Source of the DNA: Drosophila miranda
Lineage: Eukaryota > Arthropoda > Insecta > Diptera > Drosophilidae
Direction: 5' to 3'
Assembly (NCBI RefSeq): GCF_003369915.1
Contig: NW_022881603.1
Span: 3,534,001-3,598,000 of the forward strand
DNA length: 64,000 bases
Below the pieces are notes generated by a model. It had not been told where the DNA came from and did not search any database. It saw only the letters and a program-made list of their open reading frames with translations. Made by a program: the position numbers and the translations under genes. This document shows positions 34,017 through 46,254 of this stretch, piece by piece. Each line of letters starts with the position of its first letter. The first letter of the stretch is position 1.

Positions 34017-35431
34017 TCCTGAGGCTCGCCTCCACCATTGTTACTTCTAGATCGCTGTCAGGGGACTCCGGCTCCTCCCCGACAACGATGTGGCTGAGAC
34101 CTCTGGCTAGGTCGCTCTCGTCGAACGCGTAGTCGTCCAAGATATCGTCCGACATCATGGACGCCGCATCCGACGCCGGGTTGTCTTCCTCGCACGAGGC
34201 TTCTCTCTTTCGGGATCTCCGGCAGCTCCGGGTCTGGGTCGACCTCCACTTGCCTGCCCTTGCGATCGGACTTGTAAGTGGATATGGTGACCTTCTTGTA
34301 GCCATAATCCACTACACCGTCCGACTTTGCGAGGAGATCAATGGATTCCTCATTTAGGACGAGGATAACTTGGCGCCTCTGCCCTTGGATATCCTCTACC
34401 TTTGCCACCTTCCAATCGGCTGTAGGAAGGTGGGGGTTGCAGACCTGCAGTAACCTGAGGATCTTCTCAGGCTCTGCAGGCTTAGCCGAGACCCACGCTC
34501 TGGCTCTCGGGCGACTAGGGACATCTTCCCACTTCACGGCCTCCAGTTTCGCCCCTGGATAGACCTCTTTTAGGGCCGCCACCGCCTTCATGTAGAGGGC
34601 CGCAGAGCGAGCGTCTTGGCAGGCGATGGCTTTCACCTTGCCTTGATGCCACCCTGCGTCCTCACACTTTGGCGGTGGTCCGCCGTTCTCCTCCAGTTCC
34701 AGTAGGAACCGGTCCTGGAGCTCGTTCTCCACCAGGTGCCACTTATCGCGAGGGACATGGCCGTCCTCGGCGCCCCTGTCCAGGACACCGATCAGGGTCC
34801 TGCCCCTCGCCACCTCAGCGAACGACCGGTTCGTGAGGTGGGTCTTCACCCGCTTGGCTTGCTGGGCTTGGCCTGGCTGATTTGCGGGGTCCTCCGCTGA
34901 GCGTTGCCGCTTGTTGGCGGCCTTGGCTGCGCCCTTTCCGGCTTTGGCTGGCTGGAACAGTGGAAGGATTGAGCAGGCCCACAGCCTCTGCTCCTTTCCT
35001 TCGGCTGACGCCTTGAAGTTCGGGTCTTCGTTGGACAGGATGAAAGCCGCTCGTCTCCTGTCCTGGTACGACGGCTTTCCACCCCGTGGTGCAGAGACGC
35101 TGCCCGCCGGGGCTCCCATGGGTTCTTCGGTCCCGGTGCGCTCACCAGCCGCGATTACGCTCTGCTTGGCAGCCACCCCGGTATCCGCTTCGCCCTTGGA
35201 GCCACCCGACTTGGAAGGACCCGATTGGCTTTTCGGGCCCCCCCTCACTGCGGCTGCGGCCTGAAGACGGTGGACCGACTCAGTCTCCTTCCCCGTCTTC
35301 TTTGGACCCGGTTTCCCAGGCGCTGGTGCAGAGGGATTGGCTTGTCCCTCCGGTACTTTAAGAGGAGTACCGAGCTCCTTTGCGGCTTTGTTGGTTTTTA
35401 TTTGTTTATTATTTGGCATAGTAGTTCCCAC
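33976..35431 (-). mobile_element. LOA LINE ORF1 (gag-like), frameshifted
   Basis: Begins at 35431 (MGTTMPNNKQIKTNKA). The N-terminal half is Ala/Gly/Lys-rich, followed by a globular part (RARAWVSAKPAEPEKIL, VILVLNEESIDLLAK). The frame changes near 34190-34220 and the acidic tail (SDDILDDYAFDESDLARG) runs to 33976, overlapping the ORF2 start. No classical CCHC knuckle is visible. This is the RNA-binding partner of the LINE. Confidence 0.8.
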
Positions 35432-35904
35432 GAGTAGGCGGGAAGGGGATGGTCACCCGAGGCATAGCCCGCTTGCCCCGGGAAGCCTGGTTTAAACTGG
35501 AGGTCGGCAGGTATCCAGAGTCCTCATATTAGCGACCGGGCACCCCCCCGGCCATGCATCCCTCGGCATATAACAGTGTCACCTTGGATTGGGGTAATTT
35601 CACTGAGAGTTTTCTTCTCTCCGCCCGACTACCATTCGCCAGCATCATAGCAGAGACATGACCGTGCTAGGACCTGTTTCCAGCCGCCCTCACGGGGAGA
35701 GTATAGTCGCACTTCCACCGGTGTGCACAGTTACGGCGGGTGACGGTTCGCTCGCAACCCTCTGTGTCCTAGGGGGGGGTGTGAGACGCAGACCGCACCG
35801 GGTATTACTAACCGGAGCGGCTGCGCCTCAGTTCCGAGTTCACAGTTGTGCGAGCCGACCCGTCATCCGTTTGTCCCCCTGTAGCACCCGATGGCTGACG
35901 GCCA
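35432..35904 (-). mobile_element. LOA LINE 5' untranslated region
   Basis: GC-rich sequence from the ORF1 start to the target duplication at 35905. It probably carries the internal promoter such LINEs use; none can be pinned down by eye. Confidence 0.6.
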
Positions 35905-35912
35905 TCGTTACA

Positions 35913-38900
35913 CCCTCCCCTTTCTTCCCCGACGAGAGTTACGAAGACTCGTGCGTCGGGTGCGCGGCGGTGGGTCCTGTACCTTTGTTCGAACCACCAA
36001 CTGTCGAATAGGGTTCGACCCCGCGGCTCTAGTCGCCACCGTACCTCCTGGATTAGAGGCGTCGGCAGGATCCGGCTGGCGGTGTTCGTTGTCCATGCTG
36101 GCGGAGCCACCGTCCACCGGGCGGCGTACTCGGCAGCAGATGGCTCGTACGCCTCGGGCGTCGGGGTGCGTCGTGTTGACGTCTCCGCGTAGTCGTCAAT
36201 TTCCATGGGTTCGTCGGTGTTGGGGTCCTCGTTAGGGGTAGTGGCCCCATGGCGGCTGGTGTCCTCGTCGAGACTGTCCTCTTCGTCGGTGTTGAGGGAT
36301 CCGCGGAGATCGGGGGTCGCGTCGCGGGGCCTAGCGTAGTCGTTGAATCTATCGCCCATTTTGCTACTCTACCGTAAGGGCTCTCGAGGGTATTCAGCCA
36401 CTTTAGTGCGAGATGATCGGTTATGACGTCGAATGGGTAGGCTTCGAGATAGCATCGCAGTTTTCGGATCGCGCAGATGACGGCGAGGCATTCCTTGTCA
36501 GTGGCCGAGTAGTTTTCTTCTGCCTTGTTGAGGCGTCGACTGACGTATTCGATGACCCGCTCTTTCCCTTCGATCTCTTGGGTGAGGACCGCGCCTACTC
36601 CAAGGTTGCTTGCGTCCGTCTGCAGGGAAAATTTGACGTTAAAGTCTGGGCAGGCAAGTACCGGTGCGGTGGTGAGCAGTGTTTTCAGCTCGTCGAAGGC
36701 GTCTTGTTGTTCTTGACCCCATGTCCATGCTTTCCCTTTCTTCAGCAGCAGTGACATTGGTTGGACTACGGTGGCAAAGTTTGGGACAAATCTGCGGTAC
36801 CACCCGGCCATGCCTACGCATTGTCGTAGCTCCTTCAGGTTGGTCGGCGGCCTCAGATCCTTTACGGCTGCGATTTTGTCGGGGTCCGTGTGGATACCTT
36901 TTTCGCTAATCACGTGGCCCAGGTATTTTATCCGGCGCTGGAAGAAGGCACACTTGTCCGTGTTGACCCGTAGGTTTGCCTTTCGCAGTCGTGCGAAAAC
37001 TTCTTTTACGTTGTTCAGGTGTTCCTGGAAGCTTTTCCCGACGATGACGATGTCGTCGAGATATGCAAACGCGAATGGTCTGCGCCGATAACGGCGTCGA
37101 GGGTCCGTTGAAACGTGGCTCCCGCGGAGTGTTAACCGAAAGTCATTACTTTCCATTGGTATAATCCTCGGCCGGGTATCGTAAATGCCGTCTTCCCGGC
37201 TGTCGCGGGCCATTGATATCTGCCAATACCCGTTTTTCAGGTCGAGGGTCGTGATGAAGTGGGCATTTCGGAGTCGCTCTAGTATGTAGTTGATCCTGGG
37301 TAGCGGGTACGCGTCCGGGATGGAACGCTCGTTTAGCTGTCGATAATCTACACACATGCGCCATCTCCCGTCCTTTTTGCGGACCAGGACGATTGGCGCG
37401 CTGTGGGGGCTCCGGGATGGTTCGATTAGGTCCTCGGCTATCAGTTGGTCGACCTGTTCATCGATGATCCTGGATCCTGGCTGGATTTTTCGGGTAGTAC
37501 CGTTTTTTTATGGGTCGGTTGTCCCTCATGACGATGGTGTGTTCCGTTAGGCCCGTCGTCCCTCGGATGCCTGCGAGTGTTGGCAGTTCCTCGTCTAGGA
37601 ATTTCCGTATTTTCGGCGCGATGTCGGGAGGCCATGGCCATGTCGGAGATTCGTTCCGAATTGTCCTCGGGTGGGTCGTCGATTCCTGGGTCGCAAGTGT
37701 GGTCGGGGTTCTCGGGGAGGATTGTTGTGTCGAATGCGCTTGGTGGTTCGACTTCGCGAGTGTATTCGCTTATGCTGGCGACGATGGCGGGTGCCTCGAT
37801 CATGAGTAGGGGGCTCGTGTGTGTCCTGGGAGGTGCTTGCGCGGACGTTGTACTCAGCGTGATGTATGAACGTGCGGGTCTCGATGGCGATCGTAGCTTT
37901 TGACCGACGGCTAGTTTGGGCGGAGAGGTTCACCGACATGGCTCCAGGCGTGGTGCTGAGCCGCATGCCGGCGCCGTACGAGGTGTTGCCCGGGAGGCGT
38001 TCCATGATGTCGGGGACGATCGATGGTGCGTCGGCTCCAGGTGCGTCGGGGTTCCGATGGGTGCCTCGCGTGGCAGTGATCGCGTTTCGCGGTTCCTGCC
38101 TGAGAGAACGCGGGAGTAGCGGGTCGGTCGGTGTCGTAGGGGTCGTTTTCGCGTCGAGGGCGGTGTCGACGCGTTCGTGGGCTAGGGTGGCGGTCGGAGG
38201 TGGTACCTCGAGCGCCTGGCTGCTGCGTGGCGGCTGCCGTTGCTGGGGCCGGGTTGTCTTCTGGAGGGGCGTCCTGGGTTCTTTTCCCTTCGTTGGTGGA
38301 ACCGCGTCGGTGCCCTCGGGAGACCGGCTCGCTTTTTTCGTGGCTTTGCTTAGTTTTGGTTTTCTCGGAGTGGGCCTGGGGCTAGTGTGCTTCGTCGTGG
38401 CCGTGGGTTCTGTGTTCCTTGTTCCTTGTGCTCTTGTCTCGTGTCGTGGCGGGGAATTCATTGGCGGCGGAGGTATCGAGTTCGTGGGTCCGGGGGCGTG
38501 TACTTGACTGGCGGTGATAATCGGCGTGTTTGGGATGGGGCGTTGGGAGCCTTTGAGATGGAGGCGTGTGGTGCCACATTGTATTGTGGCTTCGATGGCG
38601 CACAGGAAATCCATCCCTATGATGGCTTGCTTTACCATATTGGGTAGTACCAAGAGTGGCATCTGTATCTCTTGTTCGTCTAGTTTGACGCGCGCTAGCA
38701 AGATCTGAGTTATCTCGCGGGCCGAGCCGTCTGCTAGGCGTATCGGGACGCATGCGGCTCGCAGGTCGTTGTCGCGGCCGAGTTTGCGGGCGAGGTCGGC
38801 GTTGATGAAGCTTCGGGACGCCCCGGTGTCGACCGTGGCCTCCGCGCGCCGTCCTCCGATGGTCACTCTCGCCATTATCCGGCCGTCGTGTACTTGTAGT

Positions 38901-40564
38901 TGGTTGTCTGAGGAAGCGTCGTGCCCGGCTGTTCCCGTGTCAGCTGGGGACGCGAGTCGTTTCCCGACGGGTCCCGGCGGCAACAGCCCACGGTGCGCGT
39001 TCCGCGCATGCCGCATTCCCAACAGAAGAGGATCGATGGGTTGGAGCAGTCGCGAGAAACATGTCCAGCTTCTCCGCAGCGTCGACAGGCTGCGTGTGGG
39101 TTGACGATGGGGTGGTGATCATTCTATGTGCCGTTTCCTGTGCTGGAGCGCCGGCCTGGTGCGGCTTCCTTGCAGGTTCCGAGGCGTTCCAGTGAGGCTT
39201 TCGGAATTGGGCCCGATTCGTCCCGCTTTCGTTTTGTTGTGCTGTCGGCCGCGTGTACCTGGGTGGTTGTCGAGGGGGGATGAGGGTCGCTGGTACGTTT
39301 CGTTCCTGGATACTCTCGAACTCTGTGGCCAACATTGTTAATTGCTTCAGACTTCTCAGTTCGTGCAGCTGGTACGCCGGGAGGGTGTTGTCATAGATCC
39401 GGCTAAGTTCCTTGGCTTCGTCGTACCCGGCGTGGTGCATGAGCAACCGGAGCTCGATGACGAAGTCCTTGAACGGTTCGCCCACCGCTTGTTTGCGGTC
39501 CCTGATCTGGTCTTCCAATTGCTCGATGTACCGGGGAGGCAGGAAAAAGGCTAGGAATTCCTGGCGGAAATCAGCCCAAGAGGCGCTCTGGAGTCGGCTG
39601 GTGCGGAACCAACGGTTGGCTCGGTCGGTGAGGAGCTCTGCCATGGCTCGCGGCACGTAGTTCATGTCTACCCCGTACGAGAGGGCACGCTCTTTCAGTA
39701 GTTCGACGAACGACAGTGGGTCGTCCTGCCCGTCGAACTGGATTCCCCACTTTCGGATCCGTTCCGCCATCTGTGCGGCGTGACTGTAGTAATGACCGTC
39801 TGTGGGGCCATTTCCTCCCGCTGTCGGCAAGATCCTTCTCATGGGCGAAGGCCTTGGCTCCGGGGGCGGGGGCTTCGGTAGATCTTCGACGGTTATCGAT
39901 GTCGGTTAGGTGCTGGCTTTGCCCTCCATGACTCCTGGAACTTGTAGGCTGAGTTTGGGGTCCGTCTTTCGCTTCTCTGTTAGTGCTGAGATGTCGGGCT
40001 GGGGCGATCTGGCTCGTCCTGGCGATCTGGCGTACTGCCGCTCGAGCTCTGCCAACCTTACCCAGGCATCGTGTTCGAGGGGCCCGGCGACTAGTTCGGC
40101 GAAATTTCGTTCGGCAAATCTTCCACGTTACCCTCGCGGCTGAATCCGAATTCCTCCGCGAAGGACTCCAGCTCCTCTCGGCGGCGTTTGTGTATCCAGC
40201 CGGTACTCACCCCTGGGTTGGCGACGAATTCTCCAGGGTAATACCCTGTTCCTCTGCATGTGATTCCATCGCTTCGATTGTTACTCGAGTTGGCTGTTTC
40301 GCTGGGCTTGCGCTTTCCCTTCACTAGGGCACTGTGTAGAGCTTCGCGGCTGACGCTTCGAATTTCTTCTCGGGGCGGCACTGTTCCCGTTTCTTTGTCG
40401 CTGTGTCGCGCTTTCGTCTGCTCGTTGCGCAACTCTTGCCGTTGGTATTGTGCGAGGTCGGGGTTTTCTTTGAGTCGTTTTCTTTTGTTCTTCTCTAGTG
40501 GCCGTGGGGTTTTATTCCACAAGCCCTCGCTAACGTTCCCTTGGGTCCCTGCTCGGGCGCCACT
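35913..40564 (-). mobile_element. Osvaldo-like internal region, left copy
   Basis: Minus strand. A gag start lies at 40522 (MWNKTPRPLEKNKRKR) and more gag at 39842-38940, with the CCHC knuckle CRRCGEAGHVSRDC in a shifted frame near 39050-39095. The protease has VDTGASRSFINADL near 38790-38830. RT has CVDYRQLNERSIPDAYPL and YLDD (near 37050-37075); RNase H has LQTDASNLGVGAVL. Past RNase H the sequence jumps to an acidic C-terminal frame (MGDRFNDYARPRD, 36359), so the integrase is deleted. RT also contains frame changes shared with the right copy. A primer-binding site lies at 40545-40562 and a polypurine tract at 35913-35930. It cannot transpose alone. Confidence 0.85.
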
Positions 40565-40860
40565 TGTGATGTACCTATTTCAGGCTGAGGTAAGCTCTTC
40601 GCCGTTTTTGGTGACCGTCGCAGACTTTCGCGGTGTCATCTTTCCGCAGTCGATGAACCCGGAAGACTGCACTTGGCCGATGGCTTGGCCTGGAGTGGGG
40701 GGAAAGCTCGTGTGACCTGATGTCTTTGGTCATCGTTCTAGAGTTGGCGCGTGTTGATCGTTAGTTGCTTGCGGAGGGGGCGCTGGTTGTGGGGTGCGGT
40801 CCGATGAGCCCATTATAGGTCGGTAGACGGATTGTATCGAAACCTTTTGGGTTCGTTACA
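40565..40860 (-). repeat. LTR-B (short form), middle LTR
   Basis: 296 bp, TGTGATG...GTTACA in plus reading, shared by the two internal copies. It lacks the 423-bp segment with TATA and polyA signals found in LTR-A. It differs from LTR-C by a few bases (for example five T instead of four near 40610). Confidence 0.9.
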
Positions 40861-43800
40861 CCCTCCCCTTTCTTCCCCGACGAGAGTTACGAAGACTCCT
40901 GCGTCGGGTGCGCGGCGGTGGGTCCTGTACCTTTGTTCGAACCACCAACTGTCGAATAGGGTTCGACCCCGCGGCTCTAGTCGCCACCGTACCTCCTCGA
41001 TTAGAGGCGTCGGCAGGATCCGGCTGGCGGTGTTCGTTGTCCATGCTGGCGGAGCCACCGTCCACCGGGCGGCGTACTCGGCAGCAGATGGCTCGTACGC
41101 CTCGGGCGTCGGGGTGCGTCGTGTTGACGTCTCCGCGTAGTCGTCAATTTCCATGGGTTCGTCGGTGTTGGGGTCCTCGTTAGGGGTAGTGGCCCCATGG
41201 CGGCTGGTGTCCTCGTCGAGACTGTCCTCTTCGTCGGTGTTGAGGGATCCGCGGAGATCGGGGGTCGCGTCGCGGGGCCTAGCGTAGTCGTTGAATCTAT
41301 CGCCCATTTTGCTACTCTACCGTAAGGGCTCTCGAGGGTATTCAGCCACTTTAGTGCGAGATGATCGGTTATGACGTCGAATCGGTAGGCTTCGAGATAG
41401 CATCGCAGTTTTCGGATCGCGCAGATGACGGCGAGGCATTCCTTGTCAGTGGCCGAGTAGTTTTCTTCTGCCTTGTTGAGGCGTCGACTGACGTATGCGA
41501 TGACCCGCTCTTTCCCTTCGATCTCTTGGGTGAGGACAGCGCCTACTCCAAGGTTGCTTGCGTCCGTCTGCAGGGAAAATTTGACGTTAAAGTCTGGGCA
41601 GGCAAGTACCGGTGCGGTGGTGAGCAGTGTTTTCAGCTCGTCGAAGGCGTCTTGTTGTTCTTGACCCCATGTCCATGCTTTCCCTTTCTTCAGCAGCAGT
41701 GACATTGGTTGGACTACGGTGGCAAAGTTTGGGACAAATCTGATGTACCACCCGGCCATGCCTACGCATTGTCGTAGCTCCTTCAGGTTGGTCGGCGGCC
41801 TCAGATCCTTTACGGCTGCGATTTTGTCGGGGTCCGTGTGGATACCTTTTTCGCTAATCACGTGGCCCAGGTATTTTATCCGGCGCTGGAAGAAGGCACA
41901 CTTGTCCGTGTTGACCCGTAGGTTTGCCTTTCGCAGTCGTGCGAAAACTTCTTTTACGTTGTTCAGGTGTTCCTGGAAGCTTTTCCCGACGATGACGATG
42001 TCGTCGAGATATGCAAACGCGAATGGTCTGCGCCGATAACGGCGTCGAGGGTCCGTTGAAACGTGGCTCCCGCGGAGTGTTAACCGAAAGTCATTACTTT
42101 CCATTGGTATAATCCTCGGCCGGGTATCGTAAATGCCGTCTTCCCGGCTGTCGCGGGCCATTGATATCTGCCAATACCCGTTTTTCAGGTCGAGGGTCGT
42201 GATGAAGTGGGCATTTCGGAGTCGCTCTAGTATGTAGTTGATCCTGGGTAGCGGGTACGCGTCCGGGATGGAACGCTCGTTTAGCTGTCGATAATCTACA
42301 CACATGCGCCATCTCCCGTCCTTTTTGCGGACCAGGACGATTGGCGCGCTGTGGGGGCTCCGGGATGGTTCGATTAGGTCCTCGGCTATCAGTTGGTCGA
42401 CCTGTTCATCGATGATCCTGGATCCTGGCTGGATTTTTCGGGTAGTACCGTTTTTTTATGGGTCGGTTGTCCCTCATGACGATGGTGTGTTCCATCGGAT
42501 GCCTGCGAGTGTTGGCAGTTCCTCGTCTAGGAATTTCCGTATTTTCGGCGCGATGTCGGGAGGCCATGGCCATGTCGGAGATTCGCTCCGAATTGTCCTC
42601 GGGTGGGTCGTCGATTCCTGGGTCGCAAGTGTGGTCGGGGTTCTCGGGGAGGATTGTTGTGTCGAATGCGCTTGGTGGTTCGACTTCGCGAGTGTATTCG
42701 CTTATGCTGGCGACGATGGCGGGTGCCTCGATCATGAGTAGGGGGCTCGTGTGTGTCCTGGTAGGTGCTTGCGCGACGTTGTACTCAGCGTGATGTATGA
42801 ACGTGCGGGTCTCGATGGCGATCGTAGCGTTTGACCGACGGCTAGTTTGGGCGGAGAGGTTCACCGACATGGCTCCAGGCGTGGTACTGAGCCGCATGCC
42901 GGCGCCGTACGAGGTGTTGCCCGAGAGGCGTTCCATGATGTCGGGGACGATCGATGGTGCGTCGGCTCCAGGTGCGTCGGGGTTCCGATGGGTGCCTCGC
43001 GTGGCAGTGATCGCGTTTCGCGGTTCCTGCCTGAGAGAACGCGGGAGTAGCGGGTCGGTCGGTGTCGTAGGGGTCGTTTTCGCGTCGAGGGCGGTGTCGA
43101 CGCGTTCGTGGGCCAGGGTGGCGGTCGGAGGTGGTACCTCGAGCGCCTGGCTGCTGCGTGGCGGCTGCCGTTGCTGGGGCCGGGTTGTCTTCTGGAGGGG
43201 CGTCCTGGGTTCTTTTCCCTTCGTTGGTGGAACCGCGTCGGTGCCCTCGGGAGACCGGCTCGCTTTTTTCGTGGCTTTGCTTAGTTTTGGTTTTCTCGGA
43301 GTGGGCCTGGGGCTAGTGTGCTTCGTCGTGGCCGTGGGTTCTGTGTTCCTTGTTCCTTGTGCTCTTGTCTCGTGTCGTGGCGGGGAATTCATTGGCGGCG
43401 GAGGTATCGAGTTCGTGGGTCCGGGGGCGTGTACTTGGCTGGCGGTGATAATCGGCGTGTTTGGGATGGGGCGTTGGGAGCCTTTGAGATGGAGGCGTGT
43501 GGCGCCACATTGTATTGTGGCTTCGATGGCGCACAGGAAATCCATCCCTATGATGGCTTGCTTTACCATATTGGGTAGTACCAAGAGTGGCATCTGTATC
43601 TCTTGTTCGTCTAGTTTGACGCGTGCTAGCAAGATCTGAGTTATCTCGCGGGCCGAGCCGTCTGCTAGGCGTATCGGGACGCATGCGGCTCGCAGGTCGT
43701 TGTCGCGGCCGAGTTTGCGGGCGAGGTCGGCGTTGATGAAGCTTCGGGACGCCCCGGTGTCGACCGTGGCCTCCGCGCGCCGTCCTCCGATGGTCACTCT

Positions 43801-45498
43801 CGCCATTATCCGGCCGTCGTGTACTTGTAGTTGGTTGTCTGAGGAAGCGTCGTGCCCGGCTGTTCCCGTGTCGGCTGGGGGCGCGAGTCGTTTCCCGACG
43901 GGTCCCGGCGGTAACAGCCCACGGTGCGCGTTCCGCGCATGCCGCATTCCCAACAGAAGAGGATCGATGGGTTGGGGCAGTCGCGAGAAACATGTCCAGC
44001 TTCTCCGCAGCGTCGACAGGCTGCGTGTGGGTTGGCGATGGGGTGGTGATCATTCTATGTGCCGTTTCCTGTGCTGGAGCGCCGGCCTGGTGCGGCTTCC
44101 TTGCAGGTTCCGAGGCGTTCCAGTGAGGCTTTCGGAATTGGGCCCGATTCGTCCCGCTTTCGTTTTGTTGTGCTGTCGGCCGCGTGTACCTGGGTGGTTG
44201 TCGAGGGGGGATGAGGGTCGCTGGTACGTTTCGTTCCTGGATACTCTCGAACTCTGTGGCCAACATTGTTAATTGCGTCAGACTTCTCAGTTCGTGCAGC
44301 TGGTACGCCGGGAGGGTGTTGTCATAGATCCGGCTAAGTTCCTTGGCTTCGTCGTGCCCGGCGTGGTGCATGAGCAACCGGAGCTCGATGACGAAGTCCT
44401 TGAACGGTTCGCCCACCGCTTGTTTGCGGTCCCTGATCTGGTCTTCCAATTGCTCGAAGTACCGGGGAGGCAGGAAAAAGGCTAGGAATTCCTGGCGGAA
44501 ATCAGCCCAAGAGGCGCTCTGGAGTCGGCTGGTGCGGAACCAACGGTTGGCTCGGTCGGTGAGGAGCTCTGCCATGGCTCGCGGCACGTAGTTCATGTCT
44601 ACCCCGTACGAGAGGGCACGCTCTTTCACTAGTTCGACGAACGACAGTGGGTCGTCCTGCCCGTCGAACTGGATTCCCCACTTTCGGATCCGTTCCGCCA
44701 TCTGTGCGGCGTGACTGTAGTAATGACCGTCTGTGGGGCCATTTCCTCCCGCTGTCGGCAAGATCCTTCTCATGGGCGAAGGCCTTGGCTCCGGGGGCGG
44801 GGGCTTCGGTAGATCTTCGACGGTTATCGATGTCGGTTAGGTGCTGGCTTTGCCCTCCATGACTCCTGGAACTTGTAGGCTGAGTTTGGGGTCCGTCTTT
44901 CGCTTCTCTGTTAGTGCTGAGATGTCGGGCTGGGGCGATCTGGCTCGTCCTGGCGATCTGGCGTACTGCCGCTCGAGCTCTGCCAACCTGACCCAGGCAT
45001 CGTGTTCGAGGGGCCCGGCGACTAGTTCGGCGAAATTTCGTTCGGCAAATCTTCCACGTTACCCTCGCGGCTGAATCCGAATTCCTCCGCGAAGGACTCC
45101 AGCTCCTCTCGGCGTCGTTTGTGTATCCAGCCGGTACTCACCGCTGGGTTGGCGACGAATTCTCCAGGGTAATACCCTGTTCCTCTGCATGTGATTCCAT
45201 CGCTTCGATTGTTACTCGAGTTGGCTGTTTCGCTGGGCTTGCGCTTTCCCTTCACTAGGGCACTGTGTAGAGCTTCGCGGCTGACGCTTCGAATTTCTTC
45301 TCGGGGTGACGGCACTGTTCCCGTTTCTCTGTCGCTGTGTCGCGCTTTCGTCTGCTCGTTGCGCAACTCTTGCCGTTGGTATTGTGCGAGGTCGGGGTTT
45401 TCTTTGAGTCGTTTTCTTTTGTTCTTCTCTAGTGGCCGTGGGGTTTTATTCCACAAGCCCTCGCTAACGTTCCCTTGGGTCCCTGCTCGGGCGCCACT
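40861..45498 (-). mobile_element. Osvaldo-like internal region, right copy
   Basis: Minus strand, nearly identical to the left copy: gag (45456 and 44773), protease (VDTGASRSFI near 43730-43760), RT with YLDD (near 41998-42021), RNase H, then the same integrase deletion. It differs by scattered substitutions and a 15-bp deletion near 42495. That deletion lets the protease-side frame run on (42406-43953). Polypurine tract 40861-40878; primer-binding site 45479-45496, two bases from LTR-C. Confidence 0.87.
45479..45496 (-). promoter_or_regulatory. Primer-binding site, tRNA-Lys type
   Basis: The minus strand reads TGGCGCCCGAGCAGGGAC, two bases inside the 5' LTR. It differs at one position from the tRNA-Lys primer site known from lentiviruses and is of the type reported for Osvaldo. 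Minus-strand cDNA synthesis would start here. The left copy has the same site at 40545-40562. Confidence 0.8.
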
Positions 45499-45793
45499 TG
45501 TGATGTACCTATTTCAGGCTGAGGTAAGCTCTTCGCCGTTTTGGTGACCGTCGCAGACTTTCGCGGTGTCATCTTTCCGCAGTCGATGAACCCGGAAGAC
45601 TGCACTTGGCCGATGGCTTGGCCTGAAGTGGGGGGAAAGCTCGTGTGACCTGATGTCTTTGGTCATCGTTCTAGAGTTGGCGCGTGTTGATCGTTGGTTG
45701 CTTGCGGAGGGGGCGCTGGTTGTGGGGTGCGGTCCGATGCGCCCATTATAGGTCGGTGGACGGATTGTATCGAAACCTTTTGGGTTCGTTACA
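45499..45793 (-). repeat. LTR-C (short form), 5' LTR of the composite element
   Basis: 295 bp, same short form as LTR-B, followed by the CGTT target duplication at 45794-45797. As the 5' LTR it should drive transcription, yet it lacks the TATA and polyA segment of LTR-A. Confidence 0.9.
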
Positions 45794-45879
45794 CGTTGTT
45801 CTAAAAAATACTTTTAGTCATTTGTGATATTTATCTAATTGCATTCATTAACGATAACGTGTCCTTTATTGAGAAATGA

Positions 45880-46215
45880 GAAATGGCGGAACAGCTTTTG
45901 CCATTTTGTGTTAACGATAAGGATTTGCCTACGTTTGGTACAAAGAGATTAACTGATTTTGTAACACCTTATTCAGCTAAAATTATACGATCGCTTTAAT
46001 ATTTCAAAAGGCTTTTTTAACTAAAGATCCTTTAACATGGCATACAAATGAAGATCAATAAATCAAAATGCTTAAACAATTTCAAAAGTGGGTAATAATA
46101 TAGCCGAGCGAGCTGTTTAACTTATAAAAGACAATAATAAAATACTGACAAAAAAAAAAGATGATTTTCAGTCTGAAACTTTCAGAAGATACTGAATGTC
46201 GCAAAGGAATAATCG
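45880..46215 (+). pseudogene. Decayed coding remnant of unknown family
   Basis: A frame at 45882-45998 reads MAEQLLPFCVNDKDLPTFG and ends IIRSL-stop. After a break, 46010-46110 reads LTKDPLTWHTNEDQ, then MLKQFQKWVNNIAERAV. Stops and frame changes follow. It has the look of a repeated, once-coding element rather than chance sequence, but I cannot name it. Confidence 0.35.
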
Positions 46216-46254
46216 AGTCAATATCCATTAAATAATAAAATGCTTCATCGAAAA

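Larger units (their letters stand above)
30270..35904 (-). mobile_element. LOA-clade LINE (TRIM/Bilbo-like), near full length
   Basis: 5.6 kb on the minus strand inside LTR-A, flanked by a 6-bp duplication TCGTTA (30264-30269 and 35905-35910). It has ORF1 and an ORF2 with AP endonuclease, RT and RNase H, the LOA arrangement. The 3' end is a short repeat reading TAACC units on the minus strand. TRIM, a LOA-type element, was described from the D. miranda neo-Y; calling this a TRIM relative is inference from domain order only. Confidence 0.85.
29548..45797 (-). mobile_element. Composite Osvaldo-like LTR retrotransposon with three LTRs
   Basis: The whole block is bounded by CGTT at 29548-29551 and at 45794-45797. 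Within it, on the minus strand, are three LTRs (TGTAACG...ATCACA) and two tandem internal regions (40861-45498 and 35913-40564) encoding gag, protease, RT and RNase H. The integrase is missing from both. The primer site matches a tRNA-Lys 3' end (TGGCGCCCGAGCAGGGAC), as reported for Osvaldo. A LOA LINE is nested in the leftmost LTR. One pair of outer target duplications around a three-LTR array points to a single insertion later expanded by LTR-LTR exchange, or to integration of a tandem dimer. Confidence 0.85.

Noticed and set aside
42797-43639. 280-codon forward open frame (and its partner at 37866-38507)
   Set aside because: It is antisense to the protease-region frame of the LTR element. 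GC-rich codons open the opposite strand, and no domain is present.
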